Below, in pieces: positions 47,870 to 59,527 of a stretch of 64,000 bases of DNA (its first letter is position 1; each line of letters opens with the position of its first letter). The stretch comes from Canariomyces notabilis (taxonomy: Eukaryota; Ascomycota; Sordariomycetes; Sordariales; Chaetomiaceae). The notes beneath the pieces are model-generated. The model was not told the DNA's origin and made no database searches. It saw nothing but the letters and a program-made list of their open reading frames with translations. Location: positions 55,912 to 119,911 of the forward strand of contig NW_027041867.1 of assembly GCF_033297395.1 (NCBI RefSeq). The letters run 5' to 3'. The translations under genes were made by a program, and so were the position numbers.

Positions 47870-48514
47870 ATGCGGTACTCCTCCATTACCACTCTGCTGG
47901 CCCCTCTGGCGGGTCTAGCGAATGCTGAGATCCGCGGGGTCACCCCGCATGAGCAATACAGCTCGTTCGTCGGTGTCCTTGGATGCAAGATAGACACCAA
48001 TCGTGTGGCCTACTTTCCACAGGCAGTAGACTGCAACAATATCTGCATCCGGGTCAGCTATGGCGGCCGCTCCCTCCACTTGCTCCGCATTGACCAGTCC
48101 GGCGGCGCATACGACATCTCGTATGACGCCTGGAATTTCCTGGTCACTGGTCGCAGTGCCAGGGACCAGCCCATCACCGGCGGAGCCTTCCCCATGGACG
48201 TCCAGAACGTCCCAGCCGACGAATGCCGCCATCTCCTCTTCGGCAACGACGGCCTGGGTCTCTCTGCCTCCAACTCAATGAACTATGTTGCCAGCTGCAT
48301 CAACCAGCCTGGCAGCTGGGTCGAGCGCAACTACCGGCTCTGGAATATCCAGGACCCGGTGTGCCATTGGGGTTGGAACGAGCGCTGCTCTCTAAACCTG
48401 GCCGTTAGCAACCAGCCCAGCTGCCCTCATCAGCTGGGTCCAACCAACGGCCGTCTTCCGGACACCGTCTACAACATTGAGTGCGGTACCGGTAGGCGCT
48501 ATCCTGCCCCTTAG
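47870..48514 (+). CDS. Small secreted protein, conserved in fungi, function unknown
   Basis: Single-exon protein of 214 residues. A signal peptide (about 1-19, ending ANA) is followed by GVLGCKIDTNRVAYFP, then DCNNICIRVSYGGRS, LLRIDQSGGAYDISYDAWNFLVTG, ADECRHLL, NYVASC and WNIQDPVCHWGWNERCSLNLAVSNQPSCP. It has about eight cysteines in the mature protein, which would form disulphides outside the cell. The order of strands and the GGAYDISYDAW block recall secreted double-psi beta-barrel-like proteins, but I cannot confirm the fold. It could be a cell-wall or host-interaction protein; no function is assigned. Confidence 0.85.
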   Translation: MRYSSITTLLAPLAGLANAEIRGVTPHEQYSSFVGVLGCKIDTNRVAYFPQAVDCNNICIRVSYGGRSLHLLRIDQSGGAYDISYDAWNFLVTGRSARDQPITGGAFPMDVQNVPADECRHLLFGNDGLGLSASNSMNYVASCINQPGSWVERNYRLWNIQDPVCHWGWNERCSLNLAVSNQPSCPHQLGPTNGRLPDTVYNIECGTGRRYPAP

Positions 48515-49545
48515 GGGGTTTTCCATTCTCCTTCGCTCACTCACTGACGCCTGACACAGCAGGGGTCACCTTTCTTTCTGAGCTACTAGCCCAGCAGCCA
48601 CAAGGCGCTGAGGATGTAGAGTAGCTGAATTCACACCTTTCCCTCATAAGTTTGTTCCGACCCTTTCCACTTAACTGTGAAAAATGACCACTAATCCAGA
48701 GAGCAATACCTGTGGGATCATGAACGTACTGCGGATTAAAACTGTACTGTACCAGTACAAAAGCTGGTGGCAGATCAGATGCTTGTAACCTGGCATGACT
48801 TACATGTATGTACTATTTAGTATGTGTGTACATTAGGTACATTGGACAGCGTACATGTTCGAAAGTGATCAACATTAGCTGCCTGAGCCCGTCAGAGAAG
48901 TGCCTAGTATCAGGGGTTCATGCACGCAGATATTGGTATGTCCAGTCCTACTCAAAAACAACTTCGGAGAGGAGGAATCTCAGGAGACGGTATACCCCCT
49001 CAGCTATGTAGAGCTTGTTGCTCAGAGCTCAACATGAACGCGTATGTATAACCTCTCTAACACTCTGAGTCGAGGCATGATATCACGCAATTGCACGCCA
49101 TACTCCATACCTAAGGTACTCTACTAGAACCACCGTACATACCTACTACCTACACGCAACACTCTGTCAAGGCCATTTTGGCATGCATCAGTCTAGCAGT
49201 ACTCTCCTCTACCCAAAGTAGTCCCTTGGTTAGCAGATGATGTCAATCTCACGGGAGGGGTTAGGTCGTCGGTTATACACAGCTGGATTACCAATCGCGA
49301 GTCGCGAGTGCGAGGGATTCTGATTTCTAAACTTCTAACCCCGACAAGCTCACCTCCGCATTACTAATATCGATCTTGAACCGTAACCGTTTGATGGCCA
49401 TAATATATACCTGTACCACTTGAAGTTAACCGAGCGTCGACATTGACTCCCGCCTCCCAAGCTCGAACTCACCCCCTTAAGCCAGTTTACCGCAAACCCA
49501 AACCCTGACGGCCCAAACCCCGACCCTAACCCTACCCCCAACAAA
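48515..49545. other. Intergenic, no gene seen
   Basis: Contains TGTACTGTACCAGTACA near 48747 and a short CCCTAACCCTA run near 49527, too short to be telomeric. A TCGCGAGTCGCGAG direct repeat lies near 49297. Confidence 0.5.
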
Positions 49546-50792
49546 ATGACCACCCAAACCCCCCCGATCCGTGTCGGCCTAATCGGCCTCTCCGCCTCAG
49601 CAGCCACAGCGTGGGCAGCAAACGCGCACCTCCCCTACCTGCTCTCCCCCACCGGCCGAAGCAGATACACCATCACCGCCCTTCTCAACTCGTCCACCTC
49701 CGCCGCAGAGCGCGCCGTGGCAGCCTACAACCTCCATCCATCCCAAATCAAAACCTACGGCGACCCGGCCGCCCTCGCCGCCGACCCCTCCGTCGACCTG
49801 GTCGTCTGCAACACGCGGGTCGACACCCATTTCGACACCGTGCTCCCCTCCGTGAAAGCCGGCAAGGACGTGTTTGTCGAGTGGCCTTTGGCGCACGACA
49901 CGCATCACGCGCGGGTGCTAGCCGAGGAGATAAAGAAGGCTGGTGGGCGCGGGATTGTCGGGCTGCAAGGGGGCGCGGCGCCCGTGGCTGCAAAACTGAG
50001 GCAGTTGTTGGAGGAAGGGAGGATTGGCAAGGTGTTGAGCTCCGAGCTGCGTGTGTTTGGCGGCACGAATGATAGAGCGGAGCTGCCGGACAAGCTGGCG
50101 TATTTTGCGGAGAGGAAGTATGGAGGGAATATCGTCGCCATTGGGGTTATGCATAGTAAGTTCCTGACCTCGAATCCTCAACGCCGCCTGCGAGCCTGAG
50201 AGGTACCAGTATGTAGTATACTGACAGATATCTAGCACTCCACCTCGTCCAATCCGTCCTCGGCGACTTGGCCTCAGCCAAAGCCGACCTGCACCTGCAG
50301 CGCCCTGAAATCCCCATCCGGGATACCAGCAGCAACACCATCACCCGAACCATCCAATCCGAAATTCCAGATCTGATCCTCGTTTCAGGGCGATGGGATG
50401 AGTCCAGCATCACGCAGAAGAATGCCACTCTGCACTACCGCACGCGCCGCGGCCAGCCCTTCTCCGGGGAGCCGGCCCTGCAGTGGACCATCCACGGCGA
50501 AAAGGGTGAAATCAGAATCGTATCCAGGGACATGGGCTTCATCCATGTTGGCAACCCCTCGGCTCGCGTCATCGAAATCCATGACTTCGCAACAAACACG
50601 GTCGACAAGGTCGAGTGGGACTGGGAAAAGTGGCAACAGGAGCTGCCAGTACCCGCGAGGAATATCGGCAGCCTGTACGAGGCGTTCGTGGAGGCGAAGA
50701 AGAGCGGAACCCCACCGCGTTATGTGACTTTCGATGATGCCGTCCGGCGGCACGAGCAGCTGGACGGGTTGTTCGCGGATTGGAAACCATGA
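49546..50792 (+). CDS. Gal80-like Gfo/Idh/MocA-family protein
   Basis: NAD(P)-binding Rossmann-fold protein related to yeast Gal80. Two exons, 49546-50155 and 50236-50792, give 388 residues. The N-terminal IRVGLIGLSASAATAWAA is the dinucleotide-binding turn. The usual catalytic motif EKP of the family is replaced by EWPLA (in FVEWPLA, about residue 110), and Gal80 likewise has EWALA, lacking the lysine. VGLQGGAAPVAAKLRQLL and KYGGNIVAIGVMHTLHLVQSVLGD match the Gal80-type C-terminal domain. This points to a ligand-sensing or regulatory role more than to a dehydrogenase, but no partner activator is adjacent. The intron is 80 bp with donor GTAAGT and acceptor CTAG. Confidence 0.9.
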
Positions 50793-50849
50793 GAGATTCT
50801 AACATGTCGATAGTTCTAGGCTAAAGCTCCAAGAGTCGAGTCTCGGAGT

Positions 50850-53442
50850 CTATTGGAGAAGTGAATTCCTGTTCCCTTTGGAAGTGGACGGTTCGGACGT
50901 GCTATTGGATCGGTACCCGAAGAAGCCTCTACCCCGGCTCTTCTTCTTGCTCCCCTCGGCGTCTTGCCCCCTTAGTGTCTGCAAGTCAATATGCGATTGG
51001 GGGAATACGCCTGTCTTCCCTTTGCTATTTGTCCCAGACCAACACCAGTGGTCAGCGTAGAGCGCTGCGGATGGTCAGTGGACTGGTCGTAGGAGAACAA
51101 AGAGAAAAGGTTTTGGGCTTACATTGGACATTCGTGATGACCTCGCCCTTGCCAAACGAAAGCCACGGGGTATCCCCAGTGCTAGGTGGCTGCCACTTCC
51201 ACCTTGTTGTCACACTCATGCCACTCTCGCCGCCCATGGGCACCTCGTTTGCCTGCGGAGGCCTGATCTCGACAACCTTTGTTGGAAAAGCTCCAAACAT
51301 GCCGTCGTGCCTCCCCAAACACCATTTGCCGCCCCACTTCTCGGGAAATATGACGCCCACAATCCGCGCACCTTGCATAAACTCGAGCATCTCGCCGTCA
51401 TAGTGAGGAGGCTTATCTAGTTTGCCCCGTCCGGATCGCCGGTAATGGTCCCTCGTTGCGGTTGCCGTTGCCAGCCTACCTACGTTATCCGGCATAGGCA
51501 CCGGGATGGGGGCGTCGGGCAGATGTAGATCGAAATCGTGCGTGTCGGATTCTGCTAGCGGGCCATAGCGTACCGAAACGCCTTTGACATGCGGAAGCGG
51601 TTGTGGATGGCGAGCCAGATGGCGAAGGAGATCGTCGGCGGAGCGGAAAACAGTGGCATCCCCTTCTCGAACCGTAGCGCCGGCCTGCACACACCACAGA
51701 CAGGCGTAGCAGGATTCTGCACTGATTCCCTCCTTAAGATGGGCCTTGAACAACAGTCGTAGGCGGTAGCGGGCTCCACACTCTGAGGTACGGACTCCGT
51801 CAGCTGCAGAAGGTATTTAGTCAGTATCCGGTCTGATAGACGTCAAAGAGAACTTCAAGCAAGGTGTCATACGTCTATCGCTCTTGTCAAGCTTCACCTC
51901 CTCCAGTTGGTGGGCGTACCCGCAATCGCCGCATGCGCCGACCTTTGCCACGACCTCATACTGGAGCGGAATCACGATGCCGTCAGATGCCCTCAACATG
52001 TCTCCACCACCGCTCATGGCGTCGCCCCCACCATAATCGTACTCGGTAGTAAGCTTGATACTGCCCCAGTGGCCATCCTTTCGGAATCTAACAGCGCCCT
52101 TGCAAAGCCCCTTGAGCTTCAGATATGTGCTGTCCTCTTGAATAGCTGTCTCTGCGGGACGGGAGTTTCTATTCTGAGATCTCCGCTGCTCAGCGCCCTC
52201 GCCAGGTTCCTTGAGGAAATCCGCGAACCCTACTAATGCCGGTTCCTCCTCGCTCACGGCGCGGCTAGACGCGGTTTCATACGTGTTGACCTTTGCGAGC
52301 TGTGTGGCGGTCGGCTGGGGGTTGCCTTGGCTCGTCTCATCGGCGATGACGAGCGAGTCCAGACTGCCCAGCAATGCGGATGACGAGGTTATACTGCTGG
52401 TTTTGGAAACGACCGACCCCCGATTGTTTGGTGTGCCCGGTGTCGGGACCGAATCACGGAGGTGGGTGGGGCGTACTGAGGTGTCCAGGTTGAGATCACG
52501 GAATCGTGCTGAAAAGGGCGCAGTTCCCGGAGATGATGGCGGCGTGAGTACATCGTGAGAAGTGCCGCCGGTATTCGGTTGCTGGTGGGAATTCCAGGCG
52601 ACTGGAGTTGAACCCCAATCGATCTTTGCCGTCGCTGCGGCTTGTGCATCTGTCCTTGGACTACCCGGCCGGCCGGAGAGATCGTCCGAACTTGGCGAAA
52701 GTGCGTGAAGCGCCTGATGTCTAACATCAAATAAACACGGGTCTTGAGGTGTGTCACTATAGCGTGGCGTGGTCTGTCCTCTTCTCTCTGCGGCTCCCAC
52801 AGACCCATGTGAGGAGGAAGTAGTGCCTCTCCGAGGGAGATCCGACCTGGACAAGGTCCTAGGACGGACAGAGCGGGCAGATTGCGGTCGCTGGACGAAG
52901 CCAGTCCGTGAATCAGGTCGATTGGAAGGGATAGGAGGCAGCGGAGGGAATCCGCCGAGAGGTATCGGTGGAGGTTCTGAGGTATCCAGCTTCAGGCGCT
53001 TCGCGTTTTCTACGATGTCGAGGGCAAGTGCCTTGGTGGCTGACTGGAGAGCGGAATACCGGTCCTGATCGAATTCGTCTGGTTGGGTGACATCATCAAA
53101 GTCCCATAGGAGGTCTTCGATGTGCAGTCGCCTCTTCTCGATCGAAGCTAATTAGGAGTGACGTGTGAGCTTATGGACGATGGGTACCCGCACGATCTGG
53201 TTTCGGTTGCTCGTACACTGCTGAACCATGACTTGCTTGAAGGCGTCGCCATGTTTTTCTACTTGCTCGTTCCACACCAATTGCACCTTTTTGAGCGCGC
53301 GCTCGCCTTCGCGAACCAGGGCCTGGGCGGCCCGGAGCATGGGATCGGCATGGGAAGTGGAGGCATTGGCAACGGCGGTGGTCCCCAGGGCGACCACATC
53401 CCGCAATGGTCGTAAAAGGAGCTCTTCAGGATCGACTGCCAT
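50850..53442 (-). CDS. Large SH3-domain protein, fungal
   Basis: Four exons: 53217-53442, 51873-53147, 51123-51803 and 50850-51064, giving 798 residues with all frames consistent. The N-terminus (MAVDPEELLLRPLRDVV, LRAAQALVREGERALKKV, RRLHIEDLLWDFDD) is helical. A long Ser/Pro/Thr-rich region follows (about 140-330). A conserved block ending GACGDCGYAHQLEEVKL and SCYACLWCVQAGAT has paired cysteines that could bind metal. The C-terminal SH3 domain is split by the last intron: GARIVGVIFPEKWGGKWCLG (a second SH3-like segment), then GEVITNVQ joined to YADHWCWSGTNSKGKTGVFP. Expected role is a cytoplasmic adaptor binding proline-rich partners. Its stop lies 57 bp from that of the convergent Gal80-like gene, so the transcripts should overlap. 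Confidence 0.87.
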
Positions 53443-55237
53443 AGCGAAACACAGCAAGGGAATGTTTGAAGTTTATATCAAGCAGATATTATTGCGATCC
53501 TCAGAGATGACGCAGCAGGAGAGCTGTTTGAGCACAGACGCGGGAGGAGCAGGCACAGCGTCTGTCGTGCCCCAAGGATGCGGGAGCAAGAAGCAAAGAC
53601 GTCGATGGGATGCTGCCGACACACATGGTACCCTGGAGCTCTGGGGTTATCTGGGAGCTGTTGGATCCATCATGCGATGAGGGTTGCATTTGGATGCAAT
53701 GCTGCTTTTCTGCCGAGACCCGAGGCGCTGGCGCGCAGGGCACGGGAAAGACCCAACCTGGTGATTTTCTTGGTATCGTACCAACATATTCGTCCAATCG
53801 ATCGATGCACCCGGTGGACAATATTGAGGACCGGTTTCACAGAACGTCAAGTGGGGGTTTTGTCGGTCGATAGATTGGGTGGGCCCAGCAATCGTTGAAC
53901 CGAGTTGAACAGGAAGGTTTGTGATAGCGGCGTCGAATCAGGACGTCGCACTCGGCCACGATCTGCTTTGGTGGGCTTCGTACTAGTGGTACGGTACGTT
54001 ACAGTACACAGTGCGGCTCAGTGCACCCTTCGCGCCCCCAAATTATGCGAATACACAGTTCGCATGTGCCAATCACACTGTCTGAAACGTTTCAACTTTT
54101 GAAAGATACCTGGGTACTTCCTTCTTCCCCGCGGTTACGTTAGCCACTGCCGCACCCTGATGGTTGGGCAAGCGCAGGCACCACTGCAGGTCGTCACTGT
54201 TGTGGCTGGAGCTGAGGGCTCAAGTCCCGCCACCTGCTGCTTGCCGCGGGCCCGCGGCACATCACAGAGGGCTGCTGCTTCCCCTGAATTTCCCCTACCA
54301 CCTCAGCTCCTTCCGCTGCAGCACATTACCGGTGACGTTTTGTATGCCTCTTGGCTGCTTCCTTGGCTGCTCCTCCATTACGCTGTGGCGTCAGAGATTG
54401 TGTCTTGTGAAAGTGCCCCTCGGTCTTGGTGCATTTGAGGTGCATTTTGTCGAGATTTCTGGGATGCAATGCTCATTGCTCGTGTTTGGTGATTCTCGCT
54501 TGCCCTCCTCCAATGCCAAGCCCACGTGCGCAATCCGCTGGCTCTGCGGCCACGACCGCGACCACATCAAATGGGCGAATTCTCAGGACGGCCGGCAATG
54601 TCGCCCTACACGGCTCACAGTCCCCTCAATGGAAATCTGTCGCGCGACTACAAGGAGCTTCGAGCTCGAGAAGCGGGACACTATCAATTTGATGCGATAT
54701 TTGATGCGGCTTCGGGGCTCGGTCTGTCTGCCTTGTCAGGATGTCGCCAACAACCCGGTCGCGGGCTGAGAGCCAGAGATGGCATCATATCCAATAACTC
54801 CGCTCTGCCATGTTGATAGGGTCTGCTGCACGTGTTTTCGATCTGTAGGACAAGGGACCACAGGGTCGTCTCCGAGAACTTGCAGTAGCGACGCCATTCA
54901 TGGACTTTCAGGGTCTGGGGTCATAATGCAGCGTGCCCTAAACTCGACGTTGCAGACGGTCTCTCCTCCAGGTCGCTTGCATTTTGCACTTTGATCAAGC
55001 CACGACCCCCACGGGCGAATGAGGAGCTGGTCTTTACCTAGATCGAGACTCGGTGTCCCCAACTTCGGGTGCAGCTTGGCATTTGCCTAGTGGGCTCCGG
55101 TGAAGGTGCCCCTCGAATACCTATCCTTAGTACCTTATCCGAATGTATAACTTGCTGAGACGAGCCTCGTCCGCCCCTCAGAACCCCTTTTGCCCTGTTC
55201 GGTCTCTGACCGCGTCTGGCCGTACCTACCGCCCAGC
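53443..55237. other. Intergenic between divergent genes, 1.8 kb
   Basis: Shared upstream region of the SH3 gene and the MFS transporter gene. A few open frames of 60-200 codons (54160-54820) overlap in different frames without recognised domains; they look like chance frames in GC-rich leader DNA. Confidence 0.5.
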
Positions 55238-57141
55238 ATGGGGTACTTCGCAGACCTCAGACAGAGCCTGAGGGCATTCACGCCCCAGGAGCGCCGCAAC
55301 ATTGCCATCTACATCGCCGGCATCATGCTCTACAAGTTCGGCCTTGAGGCCTTTAATGGCTCGGTAGTGGCTCTGGCAACCAACCGCTACGACTATGAAG
55401 CCATCCGCGACCATACCCCGAGCCGCACCTTTGAGCGCGTCGGCCTTCTCACCGGCCTGAACCAAGCTTGCCAGTGTATTGGTTCCATCTTGATCGGCCC
55501 ATTGGTATGAACCGTCCCGGTACCCTCGCGGTACGTCACCGGGTCACAGTCCACCTGACAAAGTGGTACAGGTCAAGAGATATCCCACCAAGAATGTACT
55601 GGCCTGCGCTATTGTCGTATTTGGTGTTTGCTCGGCCCTTTTGCTCATCATCGACGCCGCCACGGGCGGTACCTTTATGCCAGCTGCTTGTATGTACATA
55701 CTTGTACCAGGCCCGGCCTTGGGGCAGAGTTTGGGTCACTAACAGAAACCAAAGACCGCACGAATCACCCCAAGAATGAATGGTCCTACTACGGGACGTA
55801 GGTCAACCATTGAGGCTTCAACAAAGCAGTGCTTCAAGCTGACGATCCGTCAGGTACAATACCGACGCCATGATCCCCGTGTACTGCGTCAGTGGCATCG
55901 CCTACGGCATGGTCGAGCTCATCCGCAGAGTCATTCCCCGCGATATCGTTGGAGGAAACGTACAGAAGCTGAAGAAGATGGATTCACTCGTGAGACTCCA
56001 TCGGCAGCCCAGACCGCAGATCGGGCCCGGCTAACAGCAGCATCAGGTTCATATCTTTTACGAGATTTCGGGTACCGCAGGCGCCTTCGTCACCGGCCTG
56101 GTCATCATTCCGCAGCTAGGAAACAACATGGCCTTCATCATCACGCCCATTTGTTTCCTGCTGTGCGCCATTGCTTGGTTCTTCGTTGGCGAGCTCGGTT
56201 TCAAGCGTGAGAAGCACACCACCCTCCACAACAGGCCGGCGTACTGGAAGGCAGCGTTTGGTGGTCTGTATCTCTTCGGCCAGTCTGTCTGGGTTGGAGC
56301 CAGGATTCTCTTCACCTCACGCAAGTTCATCTGGCTCGTTCCCGGCTACGCCGTTGCCCTCTACGCCCACCGATACCTCGAAAACGGGATTGCCCCCCAA
56401 GTCGCCCGACGCTACCTCGGGGAATCAGCATGGGCGCAAATCATAGTCGGCGGGTCCAACCTTGGCGAGTTGCTTGGTGCCCTGTCTGTGCTCCTATTCA
56501 CCAACGCCATTCAGACCCCCATGCCATGGCTGCGCTTGGACGCCCTGCTCCTCCTGGTCGTCTGGTACATCCCCTACTGGTACCCCCCTTCAGGCCAGGT
56601 AGGCCAGGCATGGATCGTCGCTGCGACCTTTACCCCCATCTCCTTCGGCTGGGCCGCCGGCGACGTGTCGCTTGCCGCCTACATCCAGGCCTCCCTTGCC
56701 CGGATCGAGTCTCAGAACAAGGACGTGTCGGCGCTTGGCGCGGTCATGGCCTTCCTCTATTCCTTCTACATCGTCACATACGCGATATCGGGCACGCTCT
56801 TGGGCCGCTATCTCGATGGCGTGTACAACAGCAGCGGCGGCACCCGGGGCGGCGGGACCATCCGCAGTGGTCTAGTGTATACGGCCGGCGTGCAGTTTAC
56901 GATCATTTGTGCGCTGGTTCTCGCTGCGACGTTTGTGCCGAAGGGTGCACTGGCGTTCAACCCCAAGATGATCTCTGAGGAGGCGCTCGATGATGATCAT
57001 ATTGAGATTGAAGACCGCCCAGCGCCAATCCCGGATCCTGTCAGTGTTAGCGGACAGGGCCATCATGGGTTCAAGAAGAGCTATTGCTCCAGCGATGACG
57101 GGTCGGAGCCTGTGGAGAAGAAGATTAGTGAGATCTTGTAG
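55238..57141 (+). CDS. MFS-type transporter, fungal branch of unknown substrate
   Basis: Multi-pass membrane protein in five exons: 55238-55504, 55572-55689, 55755-55797, 55854-55989 and 56047-57141, giving 552 residues. Hydrophobic helices are spread over the whole length (IAIYIAGIMLYKFGLEAF, LACAIVVFGVCSALLLII, MIPVYCVSGIAYGMVEL, FVTGLVIIPQL, AFIITPICFLLCAIAWFFVG, WLVPGYAVALYAHRYL, and five or so more). The loop RRVIPRDIVGGNVQKLKKMD is a strong conserved block in this branch. The small third exon (43 bp) is chosen because it joins AAY to RTNHPKNEWSYYG in frame. The last 50 residues are an acidic, soluble tail. I cannot assign a substrate. Confidence 0.87.
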
Positions 57142-58021
57142 TGATATGGTCGTTTCTCGTCGTTTTTCTGGTCAAGTTAAAATACCCCGGAGTGCTTATG
57201 AAGAATTAGAGGATATGAGTCATGTCGGGTGTACAATACATACACTAGATGGAGGGCAACCAACACGTCTGGGCTCTATTGTAGTGTGGATCACTGAAAC
57301 CGCTGCGGAATGGATTCCTCGTCGCCATGGAGTTTCTGAAAGGCACTGTTGACAGCGAGGGGTTGGGGCGGAATCATTGGGGCTTGCTTGACAACGAGGC
57401 ATGCAAGTTTCAATGAGCTCCGAGCACATGTGAGCTCCTTGTATTGTACAGAATTACTTGCTTACTGTTCCATGAGGTCTAAGACGGTCTTCTGGCAATA
57501 AGTTCAGTGTGGGTAGAAAGGGTGCACACTACTTGTTTGTTTACTTCAGGGGCTGTGATAGTATCGGGGTCGGAAAGGGGAAAAGGGGGTCAGGCGTTAT
57601 CCATCCGGTCATCCCATTCGATGTATGCTCCAATAAACTTCAAGTCAGGTAAGAAGTACTGATCATCTTTCTCCCTTATAGGAGTGGCATGACCACTGAC
57701 TCTGAAGTTAGGAGTACAGGCTAAACTGCCGCCTCTCGGGGACCGCCAAGCATTCCCGGACATACATCTGATCACGCCGTCCAGGCCACACTATAGTTGC
57801 AATCTAGCTCCCAAATTCCCTTAATGCCGGCAAATAGGATCGACAGCCATGCAGAACAGCAATCGGCTCCCACCCTCGCGATACAAGGACGATCTGCCGC
57901 GATCACAATCCTACTTTGCCAGTACTAGTAGTACTTGATCCCCTGCCCCTCATGACACCTTCGAAGCCATGTCCCTTTCGATTAGTCCTGCGAAACCAGG
58001 ACCACAAAGACCGCCAACACC
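57142..58021. other. Intergenic, no gene seen
   Basis: Holds the 3' end of the MFS gene and the promoter of the protease gene. A 61-codon minus-strand frame (57590-57775) has no features. Confidence 0.5.
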
Positions 58022-58406
58022 ATGAAAACCATACTTTTGACGCTTGCCTCATCGCTAACCGTGGCGTTGACCTCGGCGGCGGGCCTGCCCAGGGAAAGGG
58101 ATGCCTCCAAGCCGTCACGCGTCCGCGCCGCCGGGTTTACTGACGCCGTCACCAGACATGTCATACCAATGCGAAAACATGACATCCCGCCCGCGCCAGA
58201 CCACCATATCCGTCGCAGAGCTGCTGGCAGTAGTCCGACGAACTTGAGGAATGTTCATGATGTGTACTATATCATTGACCTCATTGTCGGAAATCAGACC
58301 ATCCCGGTCAGTGTGGACACAGGGTCGAGTGATACCTGGCTGGTGCAGGAGCCGTATGAGTGCGTGTCGTTTTGGTTTGATTATCCGGGAGGTGTAAGTC
58401 CAGTCA

Positions 58407-58449
<43 letters not shown>

Positions 58450-59527
58450 CCTGAGTACATGACCGGAGTTTAACTTACTCACAATGCCATGCACAGAAAC
58501 CCAACTGCGGCCTCGGCTCAGGCTTCAAGGGAAACCTCTCCGGGGGCACCATCCCCGACCTGCCCCCCTTCGTACGATCCTACGTCGACGGTACTTTCGT
58601 GGCAGGCTACTACGGACGTGAAGACGTCACCATCGGCGGGGTGACGGCGCACAACCAGCGCATCGCCATCGTCAATTACACGTACTGGCGCGGCGACGGG
58701 CAGACGTCGGGCCTGCTTGGGTTGGGGTATCCGTACCTGACCAGCCTGGACGGGGCGGACCAGAACCAGCCGCCGTATGATCCTGTGTTTACGACCATGT
58801 GGAAGGCGGGGGATATTGAGCCTGTTTTTAGTATTGCGTTGAGTCGGAGTGAGGATCGGGGCGTGTCCGGGATGCCGCAGGGGTTGAAGAAGGAGTCGTA
58901 TTTGGCCCTGGGGGGACTGCCGCCGGTGGAGTTTGAGGAGGGAAGTTGGGCGCGCACGCCGATTCATGGTATGGATGCCGTCCCGCAGTGGGGGTTTGAG
59001 ACGGATGAGAAGGGCATGTATATCATCAAGCCGGATGCGTTTGTTGTCGGGCCTGGGGGAAGTGGTGTGGGCGGGTTGGCGAGGAATACCACGCAGTTGC
59101 CGGTGCTGATTGATGCTGGGTCGACCTTGAGTGTTTTACCCGTTAGTAAGTCTTCCGCGCCCGGAGTCGTCCGTTATTCCAAGTGATCCGTGGTACTAAC
59201 CCTTGGATACCAGATCTCGTCAACCAACTGTACGCCGCCTTCGACCCCCCGGCGGAGTACCTCAGCTCAACAGGCTTGTTCTACGCTCGCTGCAACGCGA
59301 CGGTGCCAACGTTTGGAGTGGAGATTGGCGAGTCGACATTCTACATTGCACCCGAGGACTTGCTGCGCCAGACAGTCAGGGATCCGACTGGCGAGTGGTG
59401 CCGTGTTGGTGTCACGGACGCTGACAGCCCGCCCCATGTGCTTGGTGTGACGTTTCTCACGAACGTTGTGGCTGTCTTTGATGTGGAACATTCCGAAATG
59501 CGTTTTGCGGCAAGGAAGAAGTACTAG
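58022..59527 (+). CDS. Secreted pepsin-like aspartic protease (family A1)
   Basis: Secreted or wall-associated endopeptidase. Three exons, 58022-58393, 58497-59145 and 59214-59527, give 444 residues. A signal peptide (about 1-20) and a basic propeptide with dibasic sites (IRRRAA, about 63-68) precede the mature enzyme. The first catalytic Asp is D99 in VDTGSSDTW. The second is D330 in LIDAGSTLSVLP, where the usual Thr of DTG is Ala; DAG is tolerated in some fungal A1 enzymes but is unusual. GLLGLGYP, a Cys pair (CNATV to WCRVGV) and the C-terminal HVLGVTFLTNVVAVFDVE are as expected. No GPI tail is seen. The first intron carries a 40-bp poly-C tract. Substrate specificity is unknown. Confidence 0.92.
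58408..58447 (+). repeat. Poly-C homopolymer of 40 bp inside an intron
   Basis: An uninterrupted run of C lies 14 bp after the GTAAGT donor of the first protease intron. Such long G/C homopolymers are rare in fungal nuclear genes; the exact length is uncertain because long runs are prone to assembly error. Confidence 0.85.

Noticed and set aside
49520..49545. CCCTAACCCTA telomere-like word
   Set aside because: About two units only and directly before a coding start; not a telomere.
54160..54820. Several 88-201 codon plus-strand frames upstream of the MFS gene
   Set aside because: They overlap in different frames, lack domains and do not splice into the transporter; more likely leader DNA.
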